Assembly: GCA_022340185.1 (NCBI GenBank)
Contig: JAJDOK010000060.1
Location: 1-45,690 of the forward strand
DNA length: 45,690 bases
Direction of reading: 5' to 3'
Source of the DNA: Salaquimonas sp.
Lineage (GTDB): Bacteria; Pseudomonadota; Alphaproteobacteria; Rhizobiales; Rhizobiaceae
Shown: one piece after another, positions 35,667 to 44,643 of the stretch
How the letters are laid out: every line of letters starts with the position of its first letter
Position numbering within the stretch: position 1 is the first letter of the stretch
The notes under the pieces: model-generated
What the model was told of the DNA's origin: nothing
Databases searched by the model: none
The model's input: the letters and a program-made list of their open reading frames with translations, nothing else
Translations under genes and position numbers: made by a program

Positions 35667-36230
35667 ATGTCCCGATCGAATATCCGCATCACCATCCTGA
35701 CGCTCGTCATCGTCGCAGCGACCGCAGCCACCCTGCTGGCGATGGGCAGGGTGCCGATCTGCAAATGCGGCACGGTAAAACTATGGCATGGCGTGGTGGC
35801 AAGCTCCGAGAACTCGCAGCATCTGACCGACTGGTACACCTTCTCCCACATCATCCACGGTCTCGTCTTCTTCGCGGTCCTCAGTCTCTTGCGCTCGAAA
35901 CTCACGGTCGGGGTCCGGTTCCTGATTGCGCTCGTCATCGAGTGCGGCTGGGAGATCACCGAAAACACCAATGCGATCATCGAGCGCTACCGGGCGGTGA
36001 CGATCTCGCTCGACTATTACGGCGACAGCGTGATCAATTCCACCGCCGATATCGCGGCGATGATCCTCGGCTTCTGGCTGGCGGCAAAACTGCCAGTGCG
36101 CTACAGCGTGGCGCTCGCGATCGCACTCGAACTGTTTTCGATGTGGATGATACGCGACGGACTTGTCCTCAACGTGCTCATGCTGCTCTGGCCACTCGAC
36201 GCGGTACGCGAGTGGCAAGCCGGAATCTAG
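35667..36230 (+). CDS. DUF2585 (UPF0314) membrane protein
   Basis: This 187-residue inner-membrane protein has about four hydrophobic segments. The conserved signature includes GRVPICKCGTVKLWHG, SQHLTDWYTFSHIIHGLVFF, and ECGWEITENTNAIIERYR, which define the UPF0314/DUF2585 family of Hyphomicrobiales. Function is unknown; conserved Cys, His, Glu and Asp residues within membrane parts hint at metal or lipid chemistry. It is a single gene, divergent from the FAH operon and convergent with the ABC permease gene. The intergenic region 35563-35666 is short and shows no clear operator. Confidence 0.88.
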   Translation: MSRSNIRITILTLVIVAATAATLLAMGRVPICKCGTVKLWHGVVASSENSQHLTDWYTFSHIIHGLVFFAVLSLLRSKLTVGVRFLIALVIECGWEITENTNAIIERYRAVTISLDYYGDSVINSTADIAAMILGFWLAAKLPVRYSVALAIALELFSMWMIRDGLVLNVLMLLWPLDAVREWQAGI

Positions 36231-36347
36231 GTCGTGCATTCATAGAGGGTTCGGAGCATGGTTGGTCGAAAATCGTTCAGTTTCAGGAGCAGAACCGACG
36301 ACAGGCAGGCCACATTCCGAGGCTCTCGACGTTCGGCTGACACAGGG

Positions 36348-37382
36348 TCAACGCTCCTGACCCTTACCGTAATAGGCCTCGATACGCGACTGAATAAGTT
36401 CGAAGCAGATCGACATGATCCAGTAGATGATCGCGGCGGCGATCAGCATTTCGAAGACGCGGAAATCGCGCTTGCCGATGATCTGCGCGGTCTTAGTCAG
36501 TTCCCATACGCCCATGACCGACACCAGCGAGGAATCCTTGAGCATGGCGATGAACTGGTTGCCGGTCGGCGGAACGATCAGGCGCATGGCCTGCGGAAAG
36601 ATGATCTTGCGGAAAGTCATGCCGGGTTTGAGACCAAGTGCCTTGGCGGCGTCGTGCTGGCCCTCCGGCACACCCAGAATGCCGGCCCGGAAGATCTCGG
36701 CCATGTAGGCGCCGTAACAAAGCGAAAGTGCGAGAATGCCGGAGGGAACCGCGTCCATTGCGAATTGCGGTCCGAGTTGCGGCAGGCCGATATAGATCAG
36801 ATAGACCTGCAGCAGCAGCGGCGTGCCGCGGAAAAACGAAATGTAGAAGGTGGAGACCGCATAGGCCGGTCCCGAATCCGACAAACGTCCCAGCGCCGCC
36901 GACAGCGCCAGAATGCAGGCGAACAGGATAGAGATCATCGATACGTATAGTGTCGTTACCGCACCGGTGGTGATCAGATAGGTGAGATTAGTCTCGCCCG
37001 ACCGGTTGGTTTCGAACCAGACACCGAGATCGCGGCCGAAACTGTTGATCAGAAAGACGAACAGCAGCAGAAGTTCGACCCAGATAAACGCCACCTGGAT
37101 CGGAAAGGGCAATGTGCGCAGAAGCAGGATGTTGACGGTGATGACCGCGGCCAGAAGGATCGCGACGGCGATGTTCAGCAACCAGGAAGGTTCGCCGCCC
37201 ACGCCGGCGGCACTGCCAAGGAGCGGCACGAACAGGGCACCGACTCGAGTGCCGCCGAGACGCATTGCCAGGAAAATAACCGCCAGGGCGACAAAAAGGA
37301 TGCCGTCCCTGCGCGACAGCGCCATCCGGTCGATCCATGGCACGACCGGGGGATCCGGCCGTGCCATAGGCGCTTCCGCCAT
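36348..37382 (-). CDS. Polar amino acid ABC transporter permease
   Basis: This 344-residue inner-membrane permease is of the HisMQ/GlnP type. The permease core begins near residue 130 (TTGAVTTLYVSMISILFACILALSAALGRLS), and the EAA loop reads AKALGLKPGMTFRKIIFPQAMRL. An N-terminal extension of about 120 residues with three extra membrane segments (MALSRRDGILFVALAVIFLAM onward) makes it longer than the common 220-residue form. It is the second gene after the binding-protein gene (1 bp gap), both on the minus strand. No ATPase gene is adjacent. The region 36231-36347 carries no gene. Confidence 0.9.
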   Translation of the reverse strand: MAEAPMARPDPPVVPWIDRMALSRRDGILFVALAVIFLAMRLGGTRVGALFVPLLGSAAGVGGEPSWLLNIAVAILLAAVITVNILLLRTLPFPIQVAFIWVELLLLFVFLINSFGRDLGVWFETNRSGETNLTYLITTGAVTTLYVSMISILFACILALSAALGRLSDSGPAYAVSTFYISFFRGTPLLLQVYLIYIGLPQLGPQFAMDAVPSGILALSLCYGAYMAEIFRAGILGVPEGQHDAAKALGLKPGMTFRKIIFPQAMRLIVPPTGNQFIAMLKDSSLVSVMGVWELTKTAQIIGKRDFRVFEMLIAAAIIYWIMSICFELIQSRIEAYYGKGQER

Positions 37383-37383
37383 A

Positions 37384-38208
37384 TTACTTCACCGAGGTGA
37401 GGTCGGTTCCGTACCACTTCTCCGACAGCTTGGTCAGCGTGCCGTCCTTGTGCATTTCATCGACGATTTCGGTGATCTTGGCGTCGAACTCCGCATCACC
37501 CTTGTCGGTGGCGACGGCCAGCGGTTCATAGAAGGCCGGAGCACCGACCACCTTCATCGGATAGCCGTTCTTGATCGCTTCCTGGATGGTTGGCAGCGCG
37601 GAGAAAACCGCATCGAGGCGCACACCGTCGCCGAGACGCAGGTCGTCGAAGGCGTTGGTATCGGTTTCGTAGGTTTTGATCTCGCCGGCGGTGACCTGAT
37701 ATTCGAATGGCGGCACGCCTTCGGCGTCGATCACCAGATCCTTGTTGAGATAGGCGTCATAGGTGCAGCCGCCGCATGAACCGATGACCTTGCCATTGAG
37801 GTCGGCGATCTTCGATACCTTGGAATCGGTGTGCACGGCGAAGGAGGCCGGCGTGTAATAGTAAACGGCCGGGAAGTTGAGCACCTTGGCGCGTGCCTTG
37901 GTCGGCGTCATGGACCCGACCGACATGTCCCAGCGGCCGGACCAGCCGCCTGCGGTGATGACTTCCCATGCCGGCGTGACGAGCTTCAGTTCCACGCCCA
38001 TGCGCTTGGCGACTTCCTTGCCGACATCGACGTCGAAACCATCCATCTCGTTCTTGTCGTTGAGGAAGGATTGCGGCGGATACTCAGGATCGGAGGACAT
38101 AGTCAACGTCTTGGTCGACATCACCCGGTCAAGTGTTTCTCCGGCAAATGCCGGTGCGGCAGCCAGTGCAATTGCTGCGGCGAAAATAGTCAGTCGCGAA
38201 AATGACAT
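37384..38208 (-). CDS. Polar amino acid ABC transporter substrate-binding protein
   Basis: This 274-residue periplasmic protein has a cleavable signal peptide (MSFSRLTIFAAAIALAAAPAFA, cut before GETLDR). The mature protein shows the family-3 solute-binding pattern: TLTMSSDPEYPPQSF, DGFDVDVGKEVAKRMG, WSGRWDMSVGSMTPTKARA. A Cys pair in SCGGCTYDAY is unusual and could form a disulfide or mark the substrate. The start at 38208 follows GGAGGG by 4 nt. It lies directly upstream of the permease, and the ATPase is missing here. The operon is next to sulfur-assimilation genes, which loosely suggests a sulfur-containing or polar amino acid, but the sequence does not prove it. Confidence 0.92.
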   Translation of the reverse strand: MSFSRLTIFAAAIALAAAPAFAGETLDRVMSTKTLTMSSDPEYPPQSFLNDKNEMDGFDVDVGKEVAKRMGVELKLVTPAWEVITAGGWSGRWDMSVGSMTPTKARAKVLNFPAVYYYTPASFAVHTDSKVSKIADLNGKVIGSCGGCTYDAYLNKDLVIDAEGVPPFEYQVTAGEIKTYETDTNAFDDLRLGDGVRLDAVFSALPTIQEAIKNGYPMKVVGAPAFYEPLAVATDKGDAEFDAKITEIVDEMHKDGTLTKLSEKWYGTDLTSVK

Positions 38209-38411
38209 TGAACCCTCCGTACGCTGTTTATCGGCGAAGACTAGCAGAAAAAGACGATTGCACCAGACCAAACAGACCCGCATTTCGGCACCCTGCGAAA
38301 CTGCCTGATTGCCAGGTCAATGTCGGATGATCGGCGAATTGTTCATCATCAGCCATGCCATCATGGTCGCGAGCGAAACCCGTTCAGGCGGCAGACAAGA
38401 TCGTCACCGAT

Positions 38412-38489
38412 ATGCCCGACCGTACCGGCTTCCCGCCCTTCCGCCTGAACAGGCTGGAGACAGCGCTCGAACTCGGCGAGAAGGGCTGA
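38412..38489 (+). pseudogene. Short coding-like remnant
   Basis: The plus strand from ATG 38412 to TGA 38487-38489 encodes 25 residues (MPDRTGFPPFRLNRLETALE and a short LGEKG end). The same frame stays coding-like upstream to about 38370 (AKPVQAADKIVTD), with GC-rich third positions, but has no start. It probably is the tail of a decayed or deleted gene. I do not recognise the family. Confidence 0.25.
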
Positions 38490-38579
38490 TTTGCGGGTGG
38501 TGAGACCGGCGGTGCAATCTGGTTAACGCCACCTTAAGGCTTACGCGTTTCAGTACAGTGTCGGGACGCGGAAAGTTGC

Positions 38580-38700
38580 TGCACAGGTGGGGTCGCAGCG
38601 ACCTGCCGGTTTCGATTCGCCTAGGCGGGGGGTGCGAGGGCAGTTTCATGTCCGTCAGGGGTGGACGGGCGAGAAAATGTCTCTCGCACCTCATCCAACT
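38580..38700. other. Hairpin-rich intergenic segment, possibly switching
   Basis: A 512-bp region between the binding-protein gene and cysNC has no solid gene, but several palindromes cluster at its cysNC-side end. GGTCGC-A-GCGACC is at 38591-38603 and CGCCTAGGCG at 38618-38627. GGTGCGAG (38631-38638) can pair with CTCGCACC (38683-38690), with CCGTC/GACGG nested. The alternative GCGAGA (38669-38674) with TCTCGC (38682-38687) excludes that outer helix. Function and strand are unknown. Confidence 0.3.
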
Positions 38701-38720
38701 AGGGTCTGTGGGGATTTTCC

Positions 38721-40655
38721 CTATTGCGTGGCGGCGAAACCGTTGTCATCGAGATAGCGCAGGATCAATTCGGCCGCTTCTTCGGCCGAGAACGATACGG
38801 TGTCGACTACAATTTCGGCTTGTTCCGGTGGTTCGTAGGGCGAATCGATGCCGGTGAAATTCTTGATCTGACCGGCCCGCGCCTTGGCGTAGAGGCCCTT
38901 GACGTCTCGCTCCTCGGCCACGGCAAGCGGCGTGTCGACATGAATCTCGATGAACTCGCCTTCCGGCATCAGTTCGCGCGCCATGCGCCGCTCGGAGCGG
39001 AAGGGCGAAATGAAAGACACCAGCGTGATCAGGCCGGCATCGGCCATCAGACGGGCCACTTCGGCAACGCGGCGGATGTTCTCGACGCGGTCGGCATCGG
39101 TGAAGCCCAGATCCTTGTTGAGGCCGTGGCGCACATTGTCGCCGTCGAGCAGATAAGTGTGGCGGCCGATTGCGGCGAGCTTCTTCTCGACGATGTTGGC
39201 AATCGTCGACTTGCCGGAGCCGGACAGACCTGTAAACCACAGCACCGCCGGCCTCTGGTGCTTCATCTCGGCGCGCGTCTTCTTGCCGATATCGACGGCC
39301 TGCCAGTGAATGTTGGCCGAGCGGCGCAGCGCGAAATGGATGAGGCCCATGCCGACCGTCGCATTGGTCAGCCGGTCGATCAGGATGAAGCCGCCTGTGT
39401 CGCGGTTGTCCGCATAGGCATCGAAGGGGATGCGCCGGTCGAGCGCGATGTTGCACACCGCGATCTCGTTCAACCCAAGCTTGGTGGCGGCGAGGTGTTC
39501 GAAGGAATTGACGTCGGTCTTGTATTTTAGCGTCGTGACGGTGGCCTGCACGGATTGCGGCCCGATCTTCATGATGTAGGGTCGGCCGTGCAGCATGGGC
39601 TCGTTGGCCATCCAAAGGATCGTCGTCTCGAACTGGTCGGCAACTTCGGCGGGCGCACCTGCCGCAACGATCATGTCGCCACGAGAGATGTCGACCTCGT
39701 CGGTGAGCGTCAGCGTCACCGACTGGCCGGCAATTGCTTCGTCGAGGTCACCATCCCGCGTGACAATTCGCGCGACCGTGCTCTGGCGTCCCGAGGGCAG
39801 GATGCGCACGGCATCGCCCGGCTTGACCGTGCCGGAAGAGACCTGTCCGGCAAAGCCGCGGAAATCGGAACTCGGCCGGTTCACCCACTGGACGGGATAG
39901 CGCAGGGGCCTTGCCATCGTCCGATCCTCGACCTCGACCGTCTCGAGGTGATCGAACAGGACCGGTCCCTGCCACCAGTTCATGTTGTCGCCGCGCGCAA
40001 TGACGTTGTCACCCTTCAGGGCCGACATCGGAATGGCGGTGATCTCGAAAGGCAGTTCGCCGTCGCCGATGCCGGCAGGCGTGAGGCCGGAAGCAAAGGC
40101 ACGGTAATCGGCCACGATATCGTCGAAGACCACCTGGTCGTAGCCGACAAGGTCCATCTTGTTGACGGCGAGCACCACATGGCGAATGCCGAGCAGCGAA
40201 ACGATGAACGAATGGCGGCGGGTCTGGGTGAGCACGCCCTTTCGCGCGTCCACCAGGATCACCGCCAGATCGGCTGTCGATGCGCCCGTCGCCATGTTGC
40301 GGGTATACTGCTCGTGACCTGGCGTGTCGGCGACGATGAACTTGCGTTTGTCGGTGGAAAAGAAGCGATAGGCAACGTCGATGGTAATACCCTGTTCGCG
40401 CTCGGAAGCAAGCCCGTCGACCAGCAGCGCGAAGTCGATATCGTCGCCCTGCGTGCCGAATTTCGCCGAATCGCTCTCAAGCGCGGCAAGCTGATCCTCG
40501 AAGATCATCTTCGACTCGTACAGCATGCGTCCGATCAGGGTGGACTTGCCGTCATCGACGCTGCCGCAGGTGATGAAGCGCAGCAGCGATTTGTTCTCGT
40601 GGGAGGCGAGATAGGCGAGGATGTCGCTGCCGATGAGTTCGGAAATATGGCTCAT
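38721..40655 (-). CDS. cysNC: Sulfate adenylyltransferase subunit 1 / APS kinase fusion
   Basis: This 644-residue fusion protein works in sulfate activation. The N-terminal GTPase part (CysN, roughly 1-440) carries the P-loop [12 protein letters not shown] near residue 33 and further GTPase motifs DTPGHEQY and NKMD. The C-terminal part (about 465-644) is adenylylsulfate kinase (CysC) with P-loop GLSGSGKST and the kinase segment [17 protein letters not shown]. Together with CysD it makes APS, and the kinase makes PAPS. In rhizobia such a fusion (NodQ/CysNC) feeds sulfate assimilation or sulfation. Its start overlaps the cysD stop by one base. It is the last gene of the cysQ-cysD-cysNC operon. 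Confidence 0.97.
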   Translation of the reverse strand: MSHISELIGSDILAYLASHENKSLLRFITCGSVDDGKSTLIGRMLYESKMIFEDQLAALESDSAKFGTQGDDIDFALLVDGLASEREQGITIDVAYRFFSTDKRKFIVADTPGHEQYTRNMATGASTADLAVILVDARKGVLTQTRRHSFIVSLLGIRHVVLAVNKMDLVGYDQVVFDDIVADYRAFASGLTPAGIGDGELPFEITAIPMSALKGDNVIARGDNMNWWQGPVLFDHLETVEVEDRTMARPLRYPVQWVNRPSSDFRGFAGQVSSGTVKPGDAVRILPSGRQSTVARIVTRDGDLDEAIAGQSVTLTLTDEVDISRGDMIVAAGAPAEVADQFETTILWMANEPMLHGRPYIMKIGPQSVQATVTTLKYKTDVNSFEHLAATKLGLNEIAVCNIALDRRIPFDAYADNRDTGGFILIDRLTNATVGMGLIHFALRRSANIHWQAVDIGKKTRAEMKHQRPAVLWFTGLSGSGKSTIANIVEKKLAAIGRHTYLLDGDNVRHGLNKDLGFTDADRVENIRRVAEVARLMADAGLITLVSFISPFRSERRMARELMPEGEFIEIHVDTPLAVAEERDVKGLYAKARAGQIKNFTGIDSPYEPPEQAEIVVDTVSFSAEEAAELILRYLDDNGFAATQ

Positions 40656-41551
40656 CAGAAATAGCCTTCCTGCTTCTTCTTCTCCATCGAAGCGGCCTGG
40701 TCGTGGTCGATCACCCGGCCCTGACGCTCCGACGTCGTGGTCAGCAGCATTTCGCGGATGATGTCGGGCAAGGTTGCCGCCTCGCTCTCGATCGCGCCGG
40801 TCAGCGGGTAGCAGCCAAGCGTGCGGAAGCGCACTTTTCTTGTCTGCGGTACCTCGCCGGGCTTGAGCGGAATGCGCTCGTCGTCGACCATGATCAGCGT
40901 GCCATCGCGCTCGACCACTGGGCGCTCGGCGGCGAAATAGAGCGGGACGATGGGGATTTCCTCGGAATAGATGTATTGCCAGATGTCAAGTTCGGTCCAG
41001 TTCGACAGCGGAAAGACGCGGATTGATTCACCGGGCGCCTTGCGGGCATTGTAGGTCTTCCAAAGTTCCGGGCGCTGGTCCTTCGGGTCCCAGCGGTGAT
41101 CTTCGGTGCGGAAGGAGAAGATGCGCTCCTTGGCGCGCGATTTTTCCTCGTCGCGCCGCGCGCCGCCAAACGCCGCGTCGAAGCCGTATTTGTCGAGCGC
41201 CTGCTTCAGCGCCTGCGTCTTCATCACCTCGGTGTGGACGGCCGAACCGTGGCTGAACGGACCGATACCCTTTTCCACCCCCTCCTTGTTGACATGGACG
41301 AGCAGCTTCAGGCCGAGACGGGCAACCGTCTCGTCGCGGAAACGGATCATGTCGGCGAATTTCCATGTCGTGTCGACATGCAGCAGCGGAAAGGGCGGCA
41401 GGGCCGGATAGAACGCCTTCATGGCGATGTGGAGCATCACCGCGCTGTCCTTGCCGATCGAATAGAGCATGACCGGGTTTTCGCACTCGGCCACGACCTC
41501 GCGCATGATGTGGATCGTCTCGGCTTCCAGTCTCTGGAGATGCGTCAGCAT
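40655..41551 (-). CDS. cysD: Sulfate adenylyltransferase subunit 2
   Basis: This 298-residue catalytic subunit of ATP sulfurylase converts sulfate and ATP to adenylylsulfate. The PP-loop pyrophosphatase motif is [11 protein letters not shown] (about 29-39), and conserved segments include [31 protein letters not shown] and [12 protein letters not shown]. It needs CysN GTPase activity, supplied by the fused CysNC encoded directly downstream (1-bp overlap of stop and start). It begins 29 bp after cysQ. Paralogues can serve Nod-factor sulfation in rhizobia, but the cysQ context fits assimilation. Confidence 0.97.
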   Translation of the reverse strand: MLTHLQRLEAETIHIMREVVAECENPVMLYSIGKDSAVMLHIAMKAFYPALPPFPLLHVDTTWKFADMIRFRDETVARLGLKLLVHVNKEGVEKGIGPFSHGSAVHTEVMKTQALKQALDKYGFDAAFGGARRDEEKSRAKERIFSFRTEDHRWDPKDQRPELWKTYNARKAPGESIRVFPLSNWTELDIWQYIYSEEIPIVPLYFAAERPVVERDGTLIMVDDERIPLKPGEVPQTRKVRFRTLGCYPLTGAIESEAATLPDIIREMLLTTTSERQGRVIDHDQAASMEKKKQEGYF

Positions 41552-41580
41552 GGTACCTGCTAGGTGGTGACGCGACTGCC

Positions 41581-42375
41581 TCAGGCGGGCACGCGCTTGA
41601 ACTTCGTTCCGGGGGTATAGGCGATGAAAAAGGGATTGAGGTAGTTTGGCTTACCATATTTGAGCGGCGCGCCGGAAATTTCTTCCACCATTCCGCCTGT
41701 CGCGGCAAGAACGGCATGGCCGGCGGCTGTGTCCCATTCCATGGTGGGGCCGTAGCGCGGATAAAGATCGGCTTCACCAGCCGCCAGCAGACAGAATTTC
41801 AGCGACGAACCGGCGCTGGTGAAGCTGGAGACCGGGTTGGCGTCGACGAAAGCCTGCGTCTCGAGCGTGAGATGGGAGCGGCTGGCGACGACGATCAGCG
41901 CATCGTTGTCAGGCTTGCGCGGTGCAAGCGGTTTGCGCGGACCACCAGTCGAAGGCATTTCGAATGCGCCCTCGCCCACCTTGCCGGCAAAAAGCCTGCC
42001 CACCGCCGGTGCGCAGACGACGCCTGCGACCGGTGTGCCAGATTCGACAAGCGCGATGTTGACGGTGAACTCGCCCCTGTTCTTGACGAATTCCTTGGTG
42101 CCGTCGATCGGGTCGACCAGGAAAAAGCATTCGCCCACAAAGCCAGGCGCATGGCTTTCGGCGCGCTCCTCGGTCACCACCGGAATGTCGGGAAAGGCCT
42201 TCTCCAGACCCTCGCAAAGGTACTGGTCCACTTCCAGATCGGCGACGGTGAGCGGGCTGTTGTCGGCCTTGGCCATGACGTTTTCCAACCGGCCATGATG
42301 GCGCATGGCGATGTCGCCGCCCTCGCGCGCCAGTTCGCACAAGATTTCAATCAGATCGCCGGTGATCCTGGTCAA
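41581..42375 (-). CDS. cysQ: 3'(2'),5'-bisphosphate nucleotidase
   Basis: This 264-residue magnesium-dependent phosphatase of the inositol monophosphatase superfamily removes the 3'-phosphate from PAP, the by-product of PAPS use, keeping sulfate assimilation from being inhibited. The metal-binding motifs are EERAESH (about 69-75), [13 protein letters not shown] (about 85-97) and [11 protein letters not shown] near residue 215. It is first in a minus-strand operon followed by cysD and cysNC, a sensible order since PAPS is made downstream. The start at 42375 reads [20 protein letters not shown]. Its promoter region is shared with the divergent GNAT/RimK gene. Confidence 0.95.
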   Translation of the reverse strand: MTRITGDLIEILCELAREGGDIAMRHHGRLENVMAKADNSPLTVADLEVDQYLCEGLEKAFPDIPVVTEERAESHAPGFVGECFFLVDPIDGTKEFVKNRGEFTVNIALVESGTPVAGVVCAPAVGRLFAGKVGEGAFEMPSTGGPRKPLAPRKPDNDALIVVASRSHLTLETQAFVDANPVSSFTSAGSSLKFCLLAAGEADLYPRYGPTMEWDTAAGHAVLAATGGMVEEISGAPLKYGKPNYLNPFFIAYTPGTKFKRVPA

Positions 42376-42471
42376 TGGACAAACGCCTTTCGCGGGAGAA
42401 AAATTGGACAGGAGAGGCTTTGCCCAAAATCATTCACAAGATCAACCGCGATGCCTATTTAACGTAAATTC

Positions 42472-42487
42472 CGCCACATTCGTGGCG
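42472..42487. promoter_or_regulatory. Hairpin in the cysQ / GNAT-RimK divergent region
   Basis: CGCCAC (42472-42477) and GTGGCG (42482-42487) form a 6-bp stem with a 4-nt loop, 34 nt before the GNAT-RimK start. It may be a leader hairpin or operator. No promoter hexamers are obvious in 42376-42521. Confidence 0.35.
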
Positions 42488-42521
42488 CTTGGGAAACAAG
42501 CTATTTCACGCTGGCCGGCCA

Positions 42522-44528
42522 ATGATACAGATTCGCACCGCCAACAAGGCCGATCTCGCCACGCTTCGGGCGATCGAAGCGCACAGTTTCAAATCCGACC
42601 AGCTATCGGGCCGCTCTTTCGCCGAAGCCATCAAACTCGATCACCATGTGCTGCTGGTCGCGGCGAACGAGGAAGACAGGGCACTCGGCTATGCGCTCCT
42701 CCATTTCCGCGCCAGGGCCGGGCATGGGCGGCTCTATTCCATCGCGGTCGACGACAACAGTCGCGGATCGGGCATCGGACGCGACCTTCTGGCTGCCGCC
42801 GAGGCCGAGACGGCACGGCGAAAGCTGCCGCGCCTTCGCCTGGAGGTACGGCGCGACGACCCGATCACACAGGCGTTCTACCAGCGCCACGGCTATGGCG
42901 CGCGCAAGATCATGACCGGTTATTACGAGGATGGCGGCGACGCGATCCAGATGGAAAAGAGCCTGTCGGCAACCGCCGATGGTACACTGCCGGGCGTGCG
43001 CCATCCCTCGATCGTCATGGTGGTCGGAAGGGCGCAGGACAGGAAGCCGCTGGAAGAAACAGCGAAATCGCTCAATGTCCGTCTGATCTCGGCGGCGGAC
43101 TATCTGACACGGCCGGAGATCGCAGCCGGCGCGAGACAGGTCATCAATCTGTGCCCGGTTGAGGATTATCTCAGCCAGGGCTACTACGTTTCGCTGCTCG
43201 CCGAAGCCCGCGCCCAGCGCGCCATCCCCAACATGGACACGGTGACGGGGCTGGCCTGGAAAAAACTCTACAAGAACTATCTCGGCGAACTGACCGCGCT
43301 CCTCAAAGACCGGGTGCCGGCCGATCTTGCAGCGAGCGACCGCGGGCAGGCTAAGATCGCCATTGAAATCTATTTCGGCCAGGCCGAGGCCGAATGGGCG
43401 CGGCGCATGGCGGCACGCGCCTATCGCCTGTTTCCGGCGCCCGTGCTCGAAGTGATGATGAGCCGGCACAGACAAGGCTGGGAGGTCGACTATATCTGGC
43501 CGCTGTCGATCGCCAGCGTCTCGGCCACGGACATGCCGCGTTTCCTCGCCTGTCTCGGCGACTACTGCCACAGCCGGCGCAATCCCGGCTTCAGACGCAG
43601 GCGCTCAGCTTTCGACCTCGCCATCCTGGTCAATCCGAAGGAAGCCTTTCCGCCCTCCACCGAGCAGGCCATCCGCAATTTCATCCGTGCCGCCGACCGC
43701 CAGAATATCCAGGCCGAAGTGATTGGGCGCAAGGAACTGGGCCGGCTGTCGAGCTTCGATGCACTGTTCATCCGAGAGACGACCAATATCGACAACCACA
43801 CCTTCACCTTCGCGCGCATGGCGGAAGCCGAGGGCATGCCGGTGATCGACGATTCGGTGTCGATCCTGCGCTGCTCCAACAAGGTCTATCTGCGCGAGGC
43901 GATGGCGCGCGCCCATATCGCCACACCGAAAACGGCGATGGTCACGAAGTCAACGCTGAAAGACGCAGTCGCCGGCATGCCGTTTCCTGTCGTGCTGAAG
44001 ATACCCGACGGGTCGTTCTCGCGCGGCGTCGTCAAGGTCAAGGACCAGCATGAATACGCCGAACAGGCCGCAAAAATGCTGGAGGATTCCTCCATCATCC
44101 TGGCCCAGGAATTCCTGCCGACCGAATTCGACTGGCGCATCGGCGTGCTTGACGGCAAGGCATTGTTCGCCTGCAAATACGCGATGGCGCGCGGCCACTG
44201 GCAGATCTACAACCACAAGTCCACCGGCAAGACCGACAGCGGCGGCTTCGAGACCTGCGACATCGCAAATGTGCCCGAAAGAATCGTCAGCACCGCCGTC
44301 AGGGCTTCACTGCAGATGGGCAGGGGGCTCTATGGCGTCGATCTGAAGGAAATCGATGGATCGCCTGTCATCATCGAAGTCAACGACAATCCCAATATCG
44401 ATAACGGAATCGAGGACAAGGTCGCAGGCGAAGTCCTGTACGATGCGGTCATATCCGTTTTTCGCGAACGCATCCTCGTCTCGCGCGGTCTTGGCGCTCA
44501 GGTCGGCGAGAACGCAGCGAGGACCTGA
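42522..44528 (+). CDS. GNAT acetyltransferase / RimK-type ATP-grasp ligase fusion
   Basis: This 668-residue multidomain protein has an N-terminal GNAT acetyltransferase (about 1-150: VDDNSRGSGIGRDLLAAAEA, AFYQRHGYGARKI). A middle RimK-associated domain (about 170-360: HPSIVMVVGRAQDRKPLEET, TGLAWKKLYKNYLGEL) follows. The C-terminal ATP-grasp ligase (about 395-640) includes FIRETTNIDNHTFTFARMAE, FPVVLKIPDGSFSRGVVKV and the metal motif IIEVNDNPNIDNGIED. ATP-grasp ligases of this group add amino acids such as glutamate to proteins or small molecules. The acetyltransferase may modify the product or substrate. No Shine-Dalgarno is clear. Substrates are unknown. Confidence 0.88.
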   Translation: MIQIRTANKADLATLRAIEAHSFKSDQLSGRSFAEAIKLDHHVLLVAANEEDRALGYALLHFRARAGHGRLYSIAVDDNSRGSGIGRDLLAAAEAETARRKLPRLRLEVRRDDPITQAFYQRHGYGARKIMTGYYEDGGDAIQMEKSLSATADGTLPGVRHPSIVMVVGRAQDRKPLEETAKSLNVRLISAADYLTRPEIAAGARQVINLCPVEDYLSQGYYVSLLAEARAQRAIPNMDTVTGLAWKKLYKNYLGELTALLKDRVPADLAASDRGQAKIAIEIYFGQAEAEWARRMAARAYRLFPAPVLEVMMSRHRQGWEVDYIWPLSIASVSATDMPRFLACLGDYCHSRRNPGFRRRRSAFDLAILVNPKEAFPPSTEQAIRNFIRAADRQNIQAEVIGRKELGRLSSFDALFIRETTNIDNHTFTFARMAEAEGMPVIDDSVSILRCSNKVYLREAMARAHIATPKTAMVTKSTLKDAVAGMPFPVVLKIPDGSFSRGVVKVKDQHEYAEQAAKMLEDSSIILAQEFLPTEFDWRIGVLDGKALFACKYAMARGHWQIYNHKSTGKTDSGGFETCDIANVPERIVSTAVRASLQMGRGLYGVDLKEIDGSPVIIEVNDNPNIDNGIEDKVAGEVLYDAVISVFRERILVSRGLGAQVGENAART

Positions 44529-44541
44529 TGGGCAAGAATTT

Positions 44542-44570
44542 CCGGTTATCGCCCACGCTCAATTAACCGG
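44542..44570. promoter_or_regulatory. Inverted repeat after the GNAT-RimK gene
   Basis: CCGGTTA (44542-44548) and TAACCGG (44564-44570) are perfect complements with a 15-nt spacer, in the 115-bp gap before the GH13 gene. GCATGC also appears on both sides of the following AT-rich stretch. It could be an operator of the GH13 gene or a 3' hairpin; there is no T-run, so it is not a standard terminator. Confidence 0.4.
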
Positions 44571-44643
44571 CATGCACTAAATTTAGGCTTCAAAGCATGC
44601 CTCGACGTGCAGTAGGCTTGGCCCATGTAACGGACCGGGGCGC

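Noticed and set aside
38404..38694. Minus-strand frame of 96 codons in the gap before cysNC
   Set aside because: It has no homology signal, no ribosome binding site, and composition unlike the genes around it; it overlaps palindromes.
39555..40664. Plus-strand open frame of 369 codons opposite cysNC
   Set aside because: It covers the GTPase part of CysNC in antisense, and its start and composition fit a shadow frame.
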